64,000 nt of DNA from Rikenellaceae bacterium (lineage in GTDB: Bacteria > Bacteroidota > Bacteroidia > Bacteroidales > Rikenellaceae): contig CABJAJ010000003.1 of NCBI GenBank assembly GCA_902363575.1, positions 248,001-312,000 of the forward strand, read 5' to 3'. Position numbers and translations under genes: made by a program. A model generated the notes under the pieces. It had not been told where the DNA came from. It ran no database searches and was given only the letters and a program-made list of their open reading frames with translations. Shown here piece by piece: positions 1-9,109 of this stretch. Numbering within the stretch: position 1 is the stretch's first letter; each line of letters begins with the position of its first letter.

Positions 1-212
1 CAAACGGCATAGAATCCATAGATTTTTCCGGTCTCAAAACGGCAAAGAGTATTAGCATAAGCGGTCAGGAAGATGTCAACGACTTTAGCTCTTTCAAATA
101 TCTGTTTGAAAATAACGTCTTTACGAAAGAGTCTCAATGGACTGTAGGAGAATGTGGTTACAACCCCACCTATCAGGATATGAAAGAAGGCCGGTATAAG
201 CCCGCTGAATAG
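1..212 (+). CDS. C-terminal end of a hypothetical surface protein (partial)
   Basis: An open frame enters from the left edge and ends at TAG 210-212, giving the last 70 or so residues (ending KEGRYKPAE). There is no recognisable domain in the fragment. It lies 88 nt upstream of btuG and in the same direction, so it may be the previous gene of the same operon; lipoproteins of unknown function often precede btuG in Bacteroidota (family knowledge). The rest of the protein is outside the window, so no function is proposed. Confidence 0.55.
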   Translation, partial: NGIESIDFSGLKTAKSISISGQEDVNDFSSFKYLFENNVFTKESQWTVGECGYNPTYQDMKEGRYKPAE

Positions 213-240
213 ACAGTAATGCAACAATAAATTTTCTGCC

Positions 241-282
241 AATCCTCGGTATGTATGCCGTAAGGCAAACATGCCGGGGATT
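241..282 (+). promoter_or_regulatory. Long hairpin between the upstream gene and btuG
   Basis: A near-perfect hairpin: 14-nt arms at 241-254 and 269-282 pair with only two G-U wobbles, and inside them TGCC-GTAA-GGCA forms a closed tetraloop stem. No T-run follows, so it is not a standard terminator. It sits 19 nt before the btuG start and could be an mRNA processing or stability element, or a repeat. Confidence 0.6.
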
Positions 283-300
283 CACCGTAACAATAACGAT

Positions 301-1380
301 ATGACCCGTCATAAACTGAAATACCTGTTGTGGAGCGTAGTTGCCGGCGTGTCGCTCACTCTCGGTTCCTGCATGAAGTGGGACTATGGTGATGCGGTGG
401 AGGATTTCAATGCCTCCGGCTCCGGCCTGTTCATCACCAACGAGGGCAATTTCCAATACGGCAACGCCACGCTGTCGTACTACGACCCCGCGACCAATCA
501 GGTGCAGAACGAAGTGTTTTTCCGCGCCAACGGCATGAAGCTCGGTGACGTGGCGCAGTCGATGTGTATCCACGACAATAAAGGCTGGGTGGTGGTGAAC
601 AACTCCCACGTGATTTTCGCCATCGACCTCAATACATTCAAGGAAGTGGGACGCATCGAGAACCTCACCTCGCCGCGCTACATCCATTTCCTGAGCGACG
701 AAAAGGCCTATGTCACCCAATTGTGGGACAACCGCATTTTCATCATCAACCCGAAGAAATACGAGATTACCGGCTACATTCAGGTGCCAGACATGACGAT
801 GGAGAGCGGCTCCACCGAGCAGATGGTGCAGTATGGCAAGTACGTCTATTGCAACTGCTGGTCGTACCAGAACCGCATCATCAAAATCGACACCGAGACG
901 GACCTGGTGGTCGATGAACTGAAAATCGGCATCCAGCCCACGTCGCTCGTAATGGACAAATATAACAAGATGTGGACGGTGACCGACGGAGGCTATGAAG
1001 GCAGTCCCTACGGTTACGAAGCCCCATCGCTGTACCGCATCGATGCCGAGACATTCACGGTGGAGAAGCAGTTCAAGTTCAAATTAGGTGACTGGCCGAG
1101 TGAGGTGCAGCTCAACGGCGAGCGGGACAAGCTATACTGGATCAACAAGGACATCTGGTGTATGGACGTGACGGCAAACCGTGTTCCCGTCCGGCCATTC
1201 CTCGAATACAGCGGCACGATTTACTACGGGCTGACGGTGAATCCCGCCAACGGGGAGGTGTATGTGGCCGATGCTATCGACTACCAGCAGCAGGGCATCA
1301 TCTACCGCTATTCGCCGGAAGGGAAACTAATCGACGAGTTTTATGTCGGGATTATTCCCGGCGCGTTCTGCTGGAAGTAG
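301..1380 (+). CDS. btuG: BtuG-like surface cobalamin-binding beta-propeller lipoprotein
   Basis: Predicted surface-exposed lipoprotein that captures corrinoids and hands them to the TonB-dependent receptor BtuB. The start at 301 gives a type II signal peptide with lipobox LGSC; the upstream ATG at 271 lies inside a hairpin and is less likely. The mature protein shows YncE/NHL-type beta-propeller repeats (phrases such as GLFITNEGNF, GYIQVPD, VYVADAIDY), the fold of Bacteroides BtuG. The btuB-like receptor starts 22 nt downstream, the usual BtuG-BtuB order. Assignment to cobalamin rather than another TonB substrate rests on this pairing and on the following FecCD-type ABC genes. Confidence 0.8.
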   Translation: MTRHKLKYLLWSVVAGVSLTLGSCMKWDYGDAVEDFNASGSGLFITNEGNFQYGNATLSYYDPATNQVQNEVFFRANGMKLGDVAQSMCIHDNKGWVVVNNSHVIFAIDLNTFKEVGRIENLTSPRYIHFLSDEKAYVTQLWDNRIFIINPKKYEITGYIQVPDMTMESGSTEQMVQYGKYVYCNCWSYQNRIIKIDTETDLVVDELKIGIQPTSLVMDKYNKMWTVTDGGYEGSPYGYEAPSLYRIDAETFTVEKQFKFKLGDWPSEVQLNGERDKLYWINKDIWCMDVTANRVPVRPFLEYSGTIYYGLTVNPANGEVYVADAIDYQQQGIIYRYSPEGKLIDEFYVGIIPGAFCWK

Positions 1381-1401
1381 TAACACTAAAAACAGAATCC
1401 A

Positions 1402-3486
1402 ATGAGATACACGAAATATCTACATCTACTCTTCTCGCTCCTGTTCGTCTGCCCGTCCGTGCTGTCCGCACAGGACATCACACGGCGCATCTATCAGATA
1501 GACGAGGTTACGGTATGGGGCAAACGCCCCATGAAAGAGATTGGCGTGCAGAAGACGAAGTTTGATTCGGTTGCGCTGAAAGAGAACATCGCCCTGTCGA
1601 TGGCGGATATCCTGACGTTCAATTCATCGGTGTTCGTCAAGAGCTACGGTCGTGCCACGCTTTCGACCGTCGCCTTTCGCGGCACGTCGCCCTCACACAC
1701 TCAGGTGACGTGGAACGGTATGCGCATCAACAATCCAATGCTCGGCATGACCGACTTTTCCACCATACCGTCCTACTTCATCGACAATGCGTCGCTGCTT
1801 CACGGTACCTCGTCGGTGAATGAAACGGGCGGCGGACTGGGCGGTCTGGTCAAGCTCGGTACGGCACCGCAGGTCGGCGAGGGCTTCCATGCCCAATACG
1901 TGCAGGGCATCGGTTCGTTCCGCACGTTCGACGAGTTCGCCCGCTTCACCTACGGTAGCGACCGCTGGCACGTCTCCACCCGCGCCGTCTATTCGTCGTC
2001 GCCCAACGACTACAAGTACACGAACCACGACAAGAAGATAAACATCTACGACGAGGAGAAGAACATCGTCGGACAGTATCATCCCGAGGAGCGCAACCGC
2101 TCGGGCTCGTTCAAAGACCTGCATCTGCTTCAGGAGGTGTATTACGACACGCGGAAAGGCGACAAACTGGGACTGAACGCATGGTATATCCATTCCAACC
2201 GGGAACTGCCGATGCTGACCACCGACTACGGCGACGCGACCGACTTCGAGAACCGCCAGCGGGAACAGACCTTCCGGGGCGTTTTGTCGTGGGACCACAT
2301 CAAAAGCAACTGGAAGGTCGGCGTGAAAGGCGGTTATATCCACACGTGGATGGCCTATGATTACAAGCGGGAGGTCGCTCCCGGCAACTGGGCCTCCATG
2401 ACCCGCTCGCGCAGCAAGATAAACACGTTCTACGGACAGGCGGAGGGAGAATATTCGCCGAACAGAAAATGGTTCTTCACCTCGAACGTATCCGTGTACC
2501 AACACTTGGTACGCAGCGAAGACAAGAACATCATCTTACAGGACGGCGGCAAGGCCATCGTGGGCTACGACAAGGGGCGCGTGGAGTTCTCCGGTTCGGT
2601 ATCGGCCAAATGGCAGCCGGTCGAGCCGATAGGCCTTTCGCTGGTCTTGCGCGAGGAGATGTCGGGCGACAAATGGGCACCGCTCATTCCGGCATTCTTC
2701 ATCGACGGATTGCTCTCGCGCAAAGGGAACGTAATGGTGAAAGCCTCCGTGTCGCGCAACTACCGTTTCCCGACGCTGAACGACCTTTACTTCCTGCCGG
2801 GCGGCAATCCCAATCTGAAAAACGAACACGGCTTCAGCTACGATGCCGGAGCGAGTTTCGATGTCGGCAAAAAGGGTGTCTATAAACTGAGCGGCAGCGC
2901 AAGCTGGTTCGACTCCTACATCGAGGACTGGATCATCTGGCTGCCGACGACCAAGGGATTCTTCTCGCCACGCAACGTGAAGAAAGTCCATGCCTACGGC
3001 ATCGAGGTGAAAGCCGACCTCTCCGTGCAGCCCGCAAAGGAGTGGCTGCTCGACCTGAACGGTTCCTACTCGTGGACCCCTTCCGTCAACGAAGGCGAAA
3101 AGATGTCGCCCGCCGACCAGTCGGTAGGGAAACAGTTGCCTTACGTCCCGAAGCACTCCGCTTCGCTGACAGGCCGTCTGTCGTGGCGCACGTGGGCGTT
3201 CCTCTACAAGTGGGCGTACTATTCGGAACGCTTCACCATGTCGAGCAACGACTACACGCTGACGGGACACCTGCCGCCCTATTTCATGAGCAATGTCTCG
3301 TTGGAGAAAATGCTGTCGTTCAAACCGCTGGACGTACAGTTGAAATTCGCCGTCAATAATCTCTTCGACGAGGATTATCTCTCGGTGCTGTCGCGCCCCA
3401 TGCCGGGCATCAACTTCGAACTATTCATTGGCATCACCCCGAAATTCGGGAAAAACAAGAAAAATCATGTAAACGTAAATAGGTAA
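1402..3486 (+). CDS. btuB: TonB-dependent outer membrane receptor, BtuB type
   Basis: 694-residue outer membrane receptor with a signal peptide ending near VLSAQ, a TonB-box-like region after it (IDEVTVWGKR), an N-terminal plug domain (about 40-160, with FRGTSPSHTQVTWNG) and a C-terminal beta-barrel ending in an aromatic-rich strand before a short basic tail. Length fits vitamin B12 receptors, which lack the carboxypeptidase-like N-terminal extension of SusC. It is expected to form a lidded complex with the BtuG-like lipoprotein encoded just upstream. btuF follows after 4 nt, so the genes are co-transcribed. Confidence 0.82.
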   Translation: MRYTKYLHLLFSLLFVCPSVLSAQDITRRIYQIDEVTVWGKRPMKEIGVQKTKFDSVALKENIALSMADILTFNSSVFVKSYGRATLSTVAFRGTSPSHTQVTWNGMRINNPMLGMTDFSTIPSYFIDNASLLHGTSSVNETGGGLGGLVKLGTAPQVGEGFHAQYVQGIGSFRTFDEFARFTYGSDRWHVSTRAVYSSSPNDYKYTNHDKKINIYDEEKNIVGQYHPEERNRSGSFKDLHLLQEVYYDTRKGDKLGLNAWYIHSNRELPMLTTDYGDATDFENRQREQTFRGVLSWDHIKSNWKVGVKGGYIHTWMAYDYKREVAPGNWASMTRSRSKINTFYGQAEGEYSPNRKWFFTSNVSVYQHLVRSEDKNIILQDGGKAIVGYDKGRVEFSGSVSAKWQPVEPIGLSLVLREEMSGDKWAPLIPAFFIDGLLSRKGNVMVKASVSRNYRFPTLNDLYFLPGGNPNLKNEHGFSYDAGASFDVGKKGVYKLSGSASWFDSYIEDWIIWLPTTKGFFSPRNVKKVHAYGIEVKADLSVQPAKEWLLDLNGSYSWTPSVNEGEKMSPADQSVGKQLPYVPKHSASLTGRLSWRTWAFLYKWAYYSERFTMSSNDYTLTGHLPPYFMSNVSLEKMLSFKPLDVQLKFAVNNLFDEDYLSVLSRPMPGINFELFIGITPKFGKNKKNHVNVNR

Positions 3487-3490
3487 CGAT

Positions 3491-4630
3491 ATGAGAATAT
3501 TCAAGAACCTGAGCCTGCTGTTGCTGCTTACGCTGGCGTTAGCGGGCTGCCGCGGCAAGAGTTCCGAACTCGCCGATTTCAATACACCGCTTTATACGCC
3601 CGAATACGCTTCGGGCTTCGACATCCAAGGCGCCAACGGCAGGCAAAGCGTACTGCTTACCGCCACGAACCCTTGGCAGGGCGCGGACAGCGTCGCCGCG
3701 CAGTTGTTCATCGCCCGTGACGGGGAAACCGCTCCCGAGGGCTTCGACGGGCAGGTGCTCGAAGGGGATGCACGGCGCATCGTGGCGATGTCCTCGACCC
3801 ACGTCGCCATGCTCGATGCCATCGGCGAGGTCGGACGCGTGGTCGGCGTTTCGGGAATCGACTACATTTCCAACTCCGACATTCAGGCACGCCGCGACCG
3901 CATCGGCGACGTAGGTTACGAGGGGAACATCGACTATGAACTGCTGCTCTCGCTCGATCCCGACCTCGTGCTGCTCTACGGCGTGAACGGGGCCAGCGGC
4001 ATGGAGCCGAAGCTGCGCGAGCTCGGCATCCCGTTCCTGTATGTCGGCGATTACCTCGAAGAGTCGCCGTTGGGCAAGGCCGAGTGGCTGGTGGCACTCT
4101 CGGAGATCGTCGGGGAACGTGCGAAAGGCGAAAAGGTATTCGCCGAAATTCCCGTCCGATATAATGCACTGAAACAGAAAGTAGCCGATACCGTTCTCGA
4201 TGCCCCGTCCGTGATGCTCAACACCCCCTACGGCGATTCATGGTTCATGCCCTCTGCCGAGAGTTATGCCGTGCGGCTGATTACCGACGCGGGAGGCGAT
4301 TACATCTACAAGAAGAACACGGGCAACGTTTCGACGCCCATCGACATGGAGGAAGCCTATCTGCTCGCTTCGGCGGCCGACATGTGGCTGAACGTCGGCG
4401 CGGCGAACACACTCGGCGAACTGAAAGCCGCCTGCCCGAAGTTCTCCGACACCCGCTGCTTCCGCAACGGAGATGTATACAACAACAACGCCCGCACCAA
4501 TACCGCCGGGGGTAACGACTACTGGGAATCGGGCGTCGTGAATCCCGACCTGGTGCTGCGCGACCTCGTAAAGATATTCCATCCCGAACTGGTGGAGGAA
4601 GATTTCGTATATTATAAGAAACTGAAATAA
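3491..4630 (+). CDS. btuF: ABC transporter periplasmic corrinoid-binding lipoprotein, BtuF type
   Basis: 379-residue lipoprotein with lipobox ALAGC. The body has the class III binding-protein pattern: an N-terminal lobe with RIVAMSSTHVAMLDAIGEVGRVVGVSG, a middle segment NIDYELLLSLDPDLVLLYG, and a C-terminal lobe rich in Asn/Gly around NNARTNTAGGNDYWESGVVNPD. These proteins deliver siderophores, haem or B12 to FecCD-type permeases. Position between btuB and btuCD makes corrinoid the likely ligand. The family is broad, so haem remains an alternative. Confidence 0.78.
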   Translation: MRIFKNLSLLLLLTLALAGCRGKSSELADFNTPLYTPEYASGFDIQGANGRQSVLLTATNPWQGADSVAAQLFIARDGETAPEGFDGQVLEGDARRIVAMSSTHVAMLDAIGEVGRVVGVSGIDYISNSDIQARRDRIGDVGYEGNIDYELLLSLDPDLVLLYGVNGASGMEPKLRELGIPFLYVGDYLEESPLGKAEWLVALSEIVGERAKGEKVFAEIPVRYNALKQKVADTVLDAPSVMLNTPYGDSWFMPSAESYAVRLITDAGGDYIYKKNTGNVSTPIDMEEAYLLASAADMWLNVGAANTLGELKAACPKFSDTRCFRNGDVYNNNARTNTAGGNDYWESGVVNPDLVLRDLVKIFHPELVEEDFVYYKKLK

Positions 4631-4639
4631 ATAAATAGA

Positions 4640-5053
4640 ATGAAGTATCTATTCGTAGTAATTTGTTTATTATCCCTTATATTAGCAGGTTGCACTCAGG
4701 ACGATAATAGTCTTGATGGCAAGGACGGTGAGTGGGAGGATAGTATTAAACTCTCGAAACATGAAATAGAATTTGAGGCGGAAAAAGGCTCTCAAACGGT
4801 TGTTTCCGAGGGGCTTTGGTGGTTATCTTATGTTGAGAATCTACAAACCTCTATAAGTTATCCGGGCGTAGGTGATATCAATACAACAGGAAACTTGGGA
4901 ACATATGAGTGGTTGAATATAGAGAAAATAGATAAGAAAACGCTTCAAATTAAGGTGGAAAGGAATGCCGGTACCATACGAAAAATGCGTATAGCCGTTA
5001 CCTGCGGAGACTTTTTCGACTATATTGTTGTAACGCAAAAAGGTCTTGATTAA
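4640..5053 (+). CDS. Small lipoprotein with BACON-like domain
   Basis: 137-residue lipoprotein (lipobox LILAGC) of one beta-rich domain containing LSKHEIEFEAEKGSQTVVSE and ending IVVTQKGLD, the pattern of BACON domains of Bacteroidota surface proteins. It is visibly more AT-rich than its neighbours, which suggests separate acquisition. It starts 9 nt after btuF, and its stop overlaps the btuC start by one base, so it is translated with the transport operon. Its role is unknown; possibly an accessory surface corrinoid-binding protein. Confidence 0.7.
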   Translation: MKYLFVVICLLSLILAGCTQDDNSLDGKDGEWEDSIKLSKHEIEFEAEKGSQTVVSEGLWWLSYVENLQTSISYPGVGDINTTGNLGTYEWLNIEKIDKKTLQIKVERNAGTIRKMRIAVTCGDFFDYIVVTQKGLD

Positions 5054-6033
5054 TGCGCCTCCGCACCCCGACACTGTTCATATCTCTGACCGTCCTCACG
5101 GCTTTCCTTTTCCTGCTGGATCTGGTTGTGGGAGCGGTGCGCATTCCCGTCGGCGACGTGTGGGCGGCCCTGACAGGCGGCGACTGTCCGCGGACTACGG
5201 CGAAAATCGTTCTGAACATCCGCCTGATAAAGGCGGTGGTGGCTTTGTTGGCCGGTGCGGCACTGTCGGTCAGCGGCTTGCAGATGCAGACGCTGTTCCG
5301 TAATCCGCTTGCCGGACCCTACGTGCTGGGCATCAGCTCGGGCGCGAGCCTCGGCGTGGCACTCGTGGTGCTGGCCGGGGTCGGCTCGTCGATAGGCGCA
5401 GCTTCGGCCGCATGGGCGGGTGCGGCCGCCGTGCTGTTCGTAATCGCCGCCGTCGGACACCGCATCAAGGACATCATGGTGATATTGATTTTGGGTATGA
5501 TGTTCTCGTCGGGCGTGGGCGCCGTCGTGCAGATATTGCAATACCTGAGCAAGGAGGAGGCCCTGAAAGCCTTCGTCATTTGGACGATGGGATCGCTCGG
5601 CGACGTGACCGTACAGCAGCTCGCCGTCCTCGTGCCGTCGGTCGTCATCGGGCTGCTGCTGGCGATAGCAACGATAAAACCGCTCAACCTGCTGCTCTTC
5701 GGCGAGGAGTATGCCGTGACGATGGGGCTCGACATCCGCCGCTCGCGCAGACTGCTGTTTCTCTCAACCACGCTGCTGGCAGGAACGGTGACCGCCTTCT
5801 GCGGCCCGATCGGTTTCGTCGGTCTGGCCATGCCCCACGTCGCACGGATGTTGTTCCGCAACAGCGACCACCGGGTGCTCCTGCCGGGAACCCTGCTTTC
5901 GGGGGCATCGGTACTGCTTCTCTGCGACCTCGTTTCCAAGCTGTTCACCCTGCCGATAAACGCCATCACCGCACTGTTGGGAATACCGATAGTAGTATGG
6001 GTGGTTTTACGCAGTAAATCAATGACGGTATGA
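5053..6033 (+). CDS. btuC: FecCD/BtuC-type ABC transporter permease
   Basis: 326-residue polytopic inner membrane protein with about nine or ten hydrophobic segments and the family landmarks RLIKAVVALLAGAALSVSGLQMQTLFRNPLA (near 55-85), LGISSGASLGVAL, and near the C-terminus CGPIGFVGLAMPHVARML, the coupling-helix region that contacts the ATPase. It transports corrinoid (or haem or siderophore) received from the BtuF-like lipoprotein. The start overlaps the previous stop (TAATG), and the ATPase gene overlaps its end by 4 nt. Confidence 0.85.
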   Translation: MRLRTPTLFISLTVLTAFLFLLDLVVGAVRIPVGDVWAALTGGDCPRTTAKIVLNIRLIKAVVALLAGAALSVSGLQMQTLFRNPLAGPYVLGISSGASLGVALVVLAGVGSSIGAASAAWAGAAAVLFVIAAVGHRIKDIMVILILGMMFSSGVGAVVQILQYLSKEEALKAFVIWTMGSLGDVTVQQLAVLVPSVVIGLLLAIATIKPLNLLLFGEEYAVTMGLDIRRSRRLLFLSTTLLAGTVTAFCGPIGFVGLAMPHVARMLFRNSDHRVLLPGTLLSGASVLLLCDLVSKLFTLPINAITALLGIPIVVWVVLRSKSMTV

Positions 6034-6773
6034 TAGAACTGCGCGATTTTTCCATAGGCTACGGCGGCCGCACGCTGCTCCGCGAAGTGAACGCCACGAT
6101 TCCGAAAGGTACGCTGACGGCGCTTATCGGCCGCAACGGTACGGGCAAATCGACCCTGCTCCGTGCCATAGCTGGACTGAACTGCAATTATTCGGGCCAA
6201 ATCATGCTCGACGGTCGTACCATCGCCGCCATGAAAGCTCCCGAAATGGCGAGAACATTGGCATTCGTCACGACCGAACGCACACGCATCACCAATCTGC
6301 GGTGCGAGGATGTCGTGGCTGTCGGCCGCGCACCTTATACGAACTGGATAGGCCGTATGCAGCCGCAAGACCGGGAAATCGTCATGCGGTCGCTCGCCTC
6401 GGTGGGTATGGAGGCGTATGCCGACCGCACGATGGACCGCATGTCGGACGGCGAGTGCCAGCGCATCCTGATTGCCCGCGCGCTGGCGCAGCAGACGCCG
6501 GTCATCCTGCTGGACGAACCGACCTCGTTCCTCGATCTGCCTAACCGCTACGAGCTCTGCTCGTTGCTGGCCCGGCTGGCGCACGAAGAGGGCAAGTGCA
6601 TCCTCTTCTCGACCCACGAGCTCGACATCGCGTTGTCGCTCGCCGATGGCATCGCCCTGATCGACCCGCCGAAACTGCTGTGTATGCCGACGGAGGAGAT
6701 GCGGCGAAGCGGATTGATTGAAAGATTATTTCAAACGCCGGTCCGGCCTGATGATCATTTTCGGGTACCGTAA
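6030..6773 (+). CDS. btuD: ABC transporter ATPase, BtuD/FecE type
   Basis: 247-residue ATPase with Walker A GRNGTGKST (34-42), signature MSDGECQRI, Walker B VILLDEPTS and the switch histidine in FSTHELD. It energises the BtuC-type permease; the start overlaps btuC by 4 nt. The C-terminus is odd in context: its last 19 bases overlap the last bases of a phage gene on the opposite strand, so two unrelated modules meet end to end here. Confidence 0.87.
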   Translation: MIELRDFSIGYGGRTLLREVNATIPKGTLTALIGRNGTGKSTLLRAIAGLNCNYSGQIMLDGRTIAAMKAPEMARTLAFVTTERTRITNLRCEDVVAVGRAPYTNWIGRMQPQDREIVMRSLASVGMEAYADRTMDRMSDGECQRILIARALAQQTPVILLDEPTSFLDLPNRYELCSLLARLAHEEGKCILFSTHELDIALSLADGIALIDPPKLLCMPTEEMRRSGLIERLFQTPVRPDDHFRVP

Positions 6774-8107
6774 GTATTGCTTGTTCCTTTGATTTTATGC
6801 GGTATCGTGATTTTCTGCCTGTAGCCTCCCGTTCCGAAGGTGGTCGTAACCTCCTCGACGATGTAGGTGCCGTTCTTGGCCGGATTCCGGTCGTCGATAA
6901 GCTCCACCTGGCAAGCCGGATATAACCCGAAATCCCCGAAGAGCGTCACCGAACCGCTAATTCCATTCAGATTGTAGCTGCGGAAGTATTCGATGGCCTC
7001 CTCGACGAGCTTGTCGGAGTTGATTTTCATGTTCGGCGACATGTAGGGCACGATGGTGTAGGTCGAGAGGTCTGCCTTCGTGCGGGTCTGCGCGCCGCTG
7101 GCCGTGGTATTGCCCGTGACCTTGTGCGTCTTTTTGCTGATTTGCGTGGCGTTCACGGTCTGGAATTCCTTACTGCCGGAGGTATTCGGGTCGTAGTCGG
7201 GGTTCAGGCGCACCGTCACCTCGAAGAATTTCTCGTCCGAGCCCAACGCCTTGGCCTGTACGGCAAGGAATTTCGGGTCGGTTTTGAGCACTTTCAAATC
7301 CGACGATGCCACGTGCGTGTCGAAGCGTATGCGGAAAGGGCCGGACGACGTGTCTTCCGGAAACCGGGGCTGGCTCTTGGCCGATGAATACGGGCGGCCG
7401 ATGGCGATAGCCGGCATCAGGTCGGGACTGTTCTCGTCGTATTTCAGAAAGCAGTAAATGCGGTAGCGGCTCCACGCCGAGAGGATGTCGGCCACGGTGA
7501 AGTTGTCCGTGATTTTGATCTTTCCGATCTGGATGTCGAACCGTTTGGTCTCGGAGTGCAGTTTGAACCCGGTATCTTTCAGTATGTTGTATTTGCCTTC
7601 CATCACGTCGTTCACGCTCGTGCCCGATGCCGGCGTCTCGAACTTGGGAGCCTGTTTCAGCTTGAGCTTGTAGGCCATATTCTCGCATTTCAGCTCGAAG
7701 CTGCTCTCGGTGTTGTAGCCGGTGATATACCCGTCGAACATCGTGCGCAACATCCCGTTATATCCCAAACGGATACGCACCCGTTGCCCGATTTTGAAGG
7801 TCGTGGCGTCCATTGCCGAGTAGCTGGAGCGTTTCTCGATGACCACACCGTCCTGCATGACCTCGGTGGTTATCCGGCCGGCATCCTTGCCTTCGAGGGT
7901 GACCGTACCGACGATGGTGGAACGAAAAACAGTCCCTTTGGGAAATCGGACGGTCGCCGTACCGATGAGTTTCTTGTAGGTCTCGACGATCTCCACCTCC
8001 TGCACCTCCGTGAGTGTGACGGGGTTCTGTATCGCCATCGGGTTCCCCGGATCGGGGTCGCCGACGGTAATCCGGCAGCATAATACATCGAGCGGTGCTA
8101 CAGCCAT
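6755..8107 (-). CDS. Phage baseplate hub / late control protein D-like (Mu P-type)
   Basis: 450 residues. Segments such as KIGQRVRIRLGYNGMLRTMFDGYITGYN and FTVADILSAWSRY fit the gpD / Mu P family of baseplate hub proteins, which cap the tail tube. It is the last gene of the minus-strand structural cluster and overlaps the preceding DUF6046-like gene by 10 nt. Its stop lies within the btuD coding end. Genes that normally follow (spike, wedge, fibres) are absent. Confidence 0.65.
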   Translation of the reverse strand: MAVAPLDVLCCRITVGDPDPGNPMAIQNPVTLTEVQEVEIVETYKKLIGTATVRFPKGTVFRSTIVGTVTLEGKDAGRITTEVMQDGVVIEKRSSYSAMDATTFKIGQRVRIRLGYNGMLRTMFDGYITGYNTESSFELKCENMAYKLKLKQAPKFETPASGTSVNDVMEGKYNILKDTGFKLHSETKRFDIQIGKIKITDNFTVADILSAWSRYRIYCFLKYDENSPDLMPAIAIGRPYSSAKSQPRFPEDTSSGPFRIRFDTHVASSDLKVLKTDPKFLAVQAKALGSDEKFFEVTVRLNPDYDPNTSGSKEFQTVNATQISKKTHKVTGNTTASGAQTRTKADLSTYTIVPYMSPNMKINSDKLVEEAIEYFRSYNLNGISGSVTLFGDFGLYPACQVELIDDRNPAKNGTYIVEEVTTTFGTGGYRQKITIPHKIKGTSNTYGTRK

Positions 8108-9090
8108 AGGTTATTCAGTTTTAGTATGGAGGTCGGGTCGATGACGTCGGTGCCGAACCGTACCCACTTGATCCATTTGTTCGTGTGTTCGATGGCCTCG
8201 TCCACGACCTCCGCATCTTTGGAAATCAGTTCCACCGCCTCGGACGGTTCGACGGCCACGCATTGCAAGGTATAGGGCTGGACGTTCCGGTATTCGGCGG
8301 CAGGAAGCGAGTAGCCCAGAATGATAAGCTGCGAGATTTTCAACTGCCGAAGGATGGTGTTGTCGCAGTCGATGACACCTTTGTACTGTACGATTTTCAG
8401 GAATTTCGACAGCTCGGCTTCCGGGTACACGTCGGGATATTTGCTGGTTATCCGACCGTTTACGGTAAATTCCAGGTCGCCGCCCGAAATGAACTCCTTG
8501 CGGGTGTAGTCGCGTCCCTGTACCGTGGTCAGCACGATGTTGTTCTTCGAGGAGAGCTGCACCTGCGGCCCCAGATCGACGAAGGTAATCAGCCCGTATT
8601 TGCTGTTGGGCTCCACCTTGCCGCTTTCCTTGTCGTAGTAGGTGCCCTCACCGCTGATTTTCAATTCGATGTAGTCCGCCACCGTGCGTCCCACGATGCT
8701 GTCGGTGTAGTTCTTCTTCTCGGCGACGGCCTGCTGCTCCTTGATGAGCTGGTAGTATTGCCCGGATTTGTTGACGATGGCGCTCTGCGACTGGGTTTCG
8801 AGGTATTTGTCCCGCTCTTTCTGTTCCCAGTATTTGATGTAGCGGGGATAAGAGCGGAGCATACCGTAACCCGTCTGGCAGACGAACTGAATGGCGGCAC
8901 GTTTCAGGATGTCGCTGTTTTTGGAGAAGTAATGTACGGCACCGTCCTGAAACTCCGCGAGTCCCAGACCGATGGCGCGGCGGGCGGCATCGCTGATATA
9001 GCCACCCAGTCCGCCATGAGAGAGGATGCCCCCGCTCAGAAGCGTCGAGGCACCGATGTTGAGCAATCTGCTGCCGAATAGGTTCTTCAT
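8098..9090 (-). CDS. Phage structural protein, DUF6046-like
   Basis: 330 residues from the ATG at 9090; the start at 9138 would run into the tape measure gene, so the shorter form is preferred. The protein begins with a Gly/Ala-rich hydrophobic stretch (LLNIGASTLLSGGILSHGGLGGYI) and contains SKNNIVLTTVQGRDYTRKEF and GYSLPAAEYRNVQPYTLQC, a pattern I associate with Bacteroides prophage DUF6046 proteins. By position (after the tape measure, before the hub) it corresponds to Mu gene N, a tail/baseplate initiator component. Confidence 0.6.
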   Translation of the reverse strand: MKNLFGSRLLNIGASTLLSGGILSHGGLGGYISDAARRAIGLGLAEFQDGAVHYFSKNSDILKRAAIQFVCQTGYGMLRSYPRYIKYWEQKERDKYLETQSQSAIVNKSGQYYQLIKEQQAVAEKKNYTDSIVGRTVADYIELKISGEGTYYDKESGKVEPNSKYGLITFVDLGPQVQLSSKNNIVLTTVQGRDYTRKEFISGGDLEFTVNGRITSKYPDVYPEAELSKFLKIVQYKGVIDCDNTILRQLKISQLIILGYSLPAAEYRNVQPYTLQCVAVEPSEAVELISKDAEVVDEAIEHTNKWIKWVRFGTDVIDPTSILKLNNLWL

Positions 9091-9109
9091 GTCGTTGTCT
9101 TTTTGTTGA

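Noticed and set aside
271..300. Start of btuG at 271
   Set aside because: It falls inside the intergenic hairpin and would put extra residues in front of the signal peptide; 301 gives a normal lipoprotein signal.
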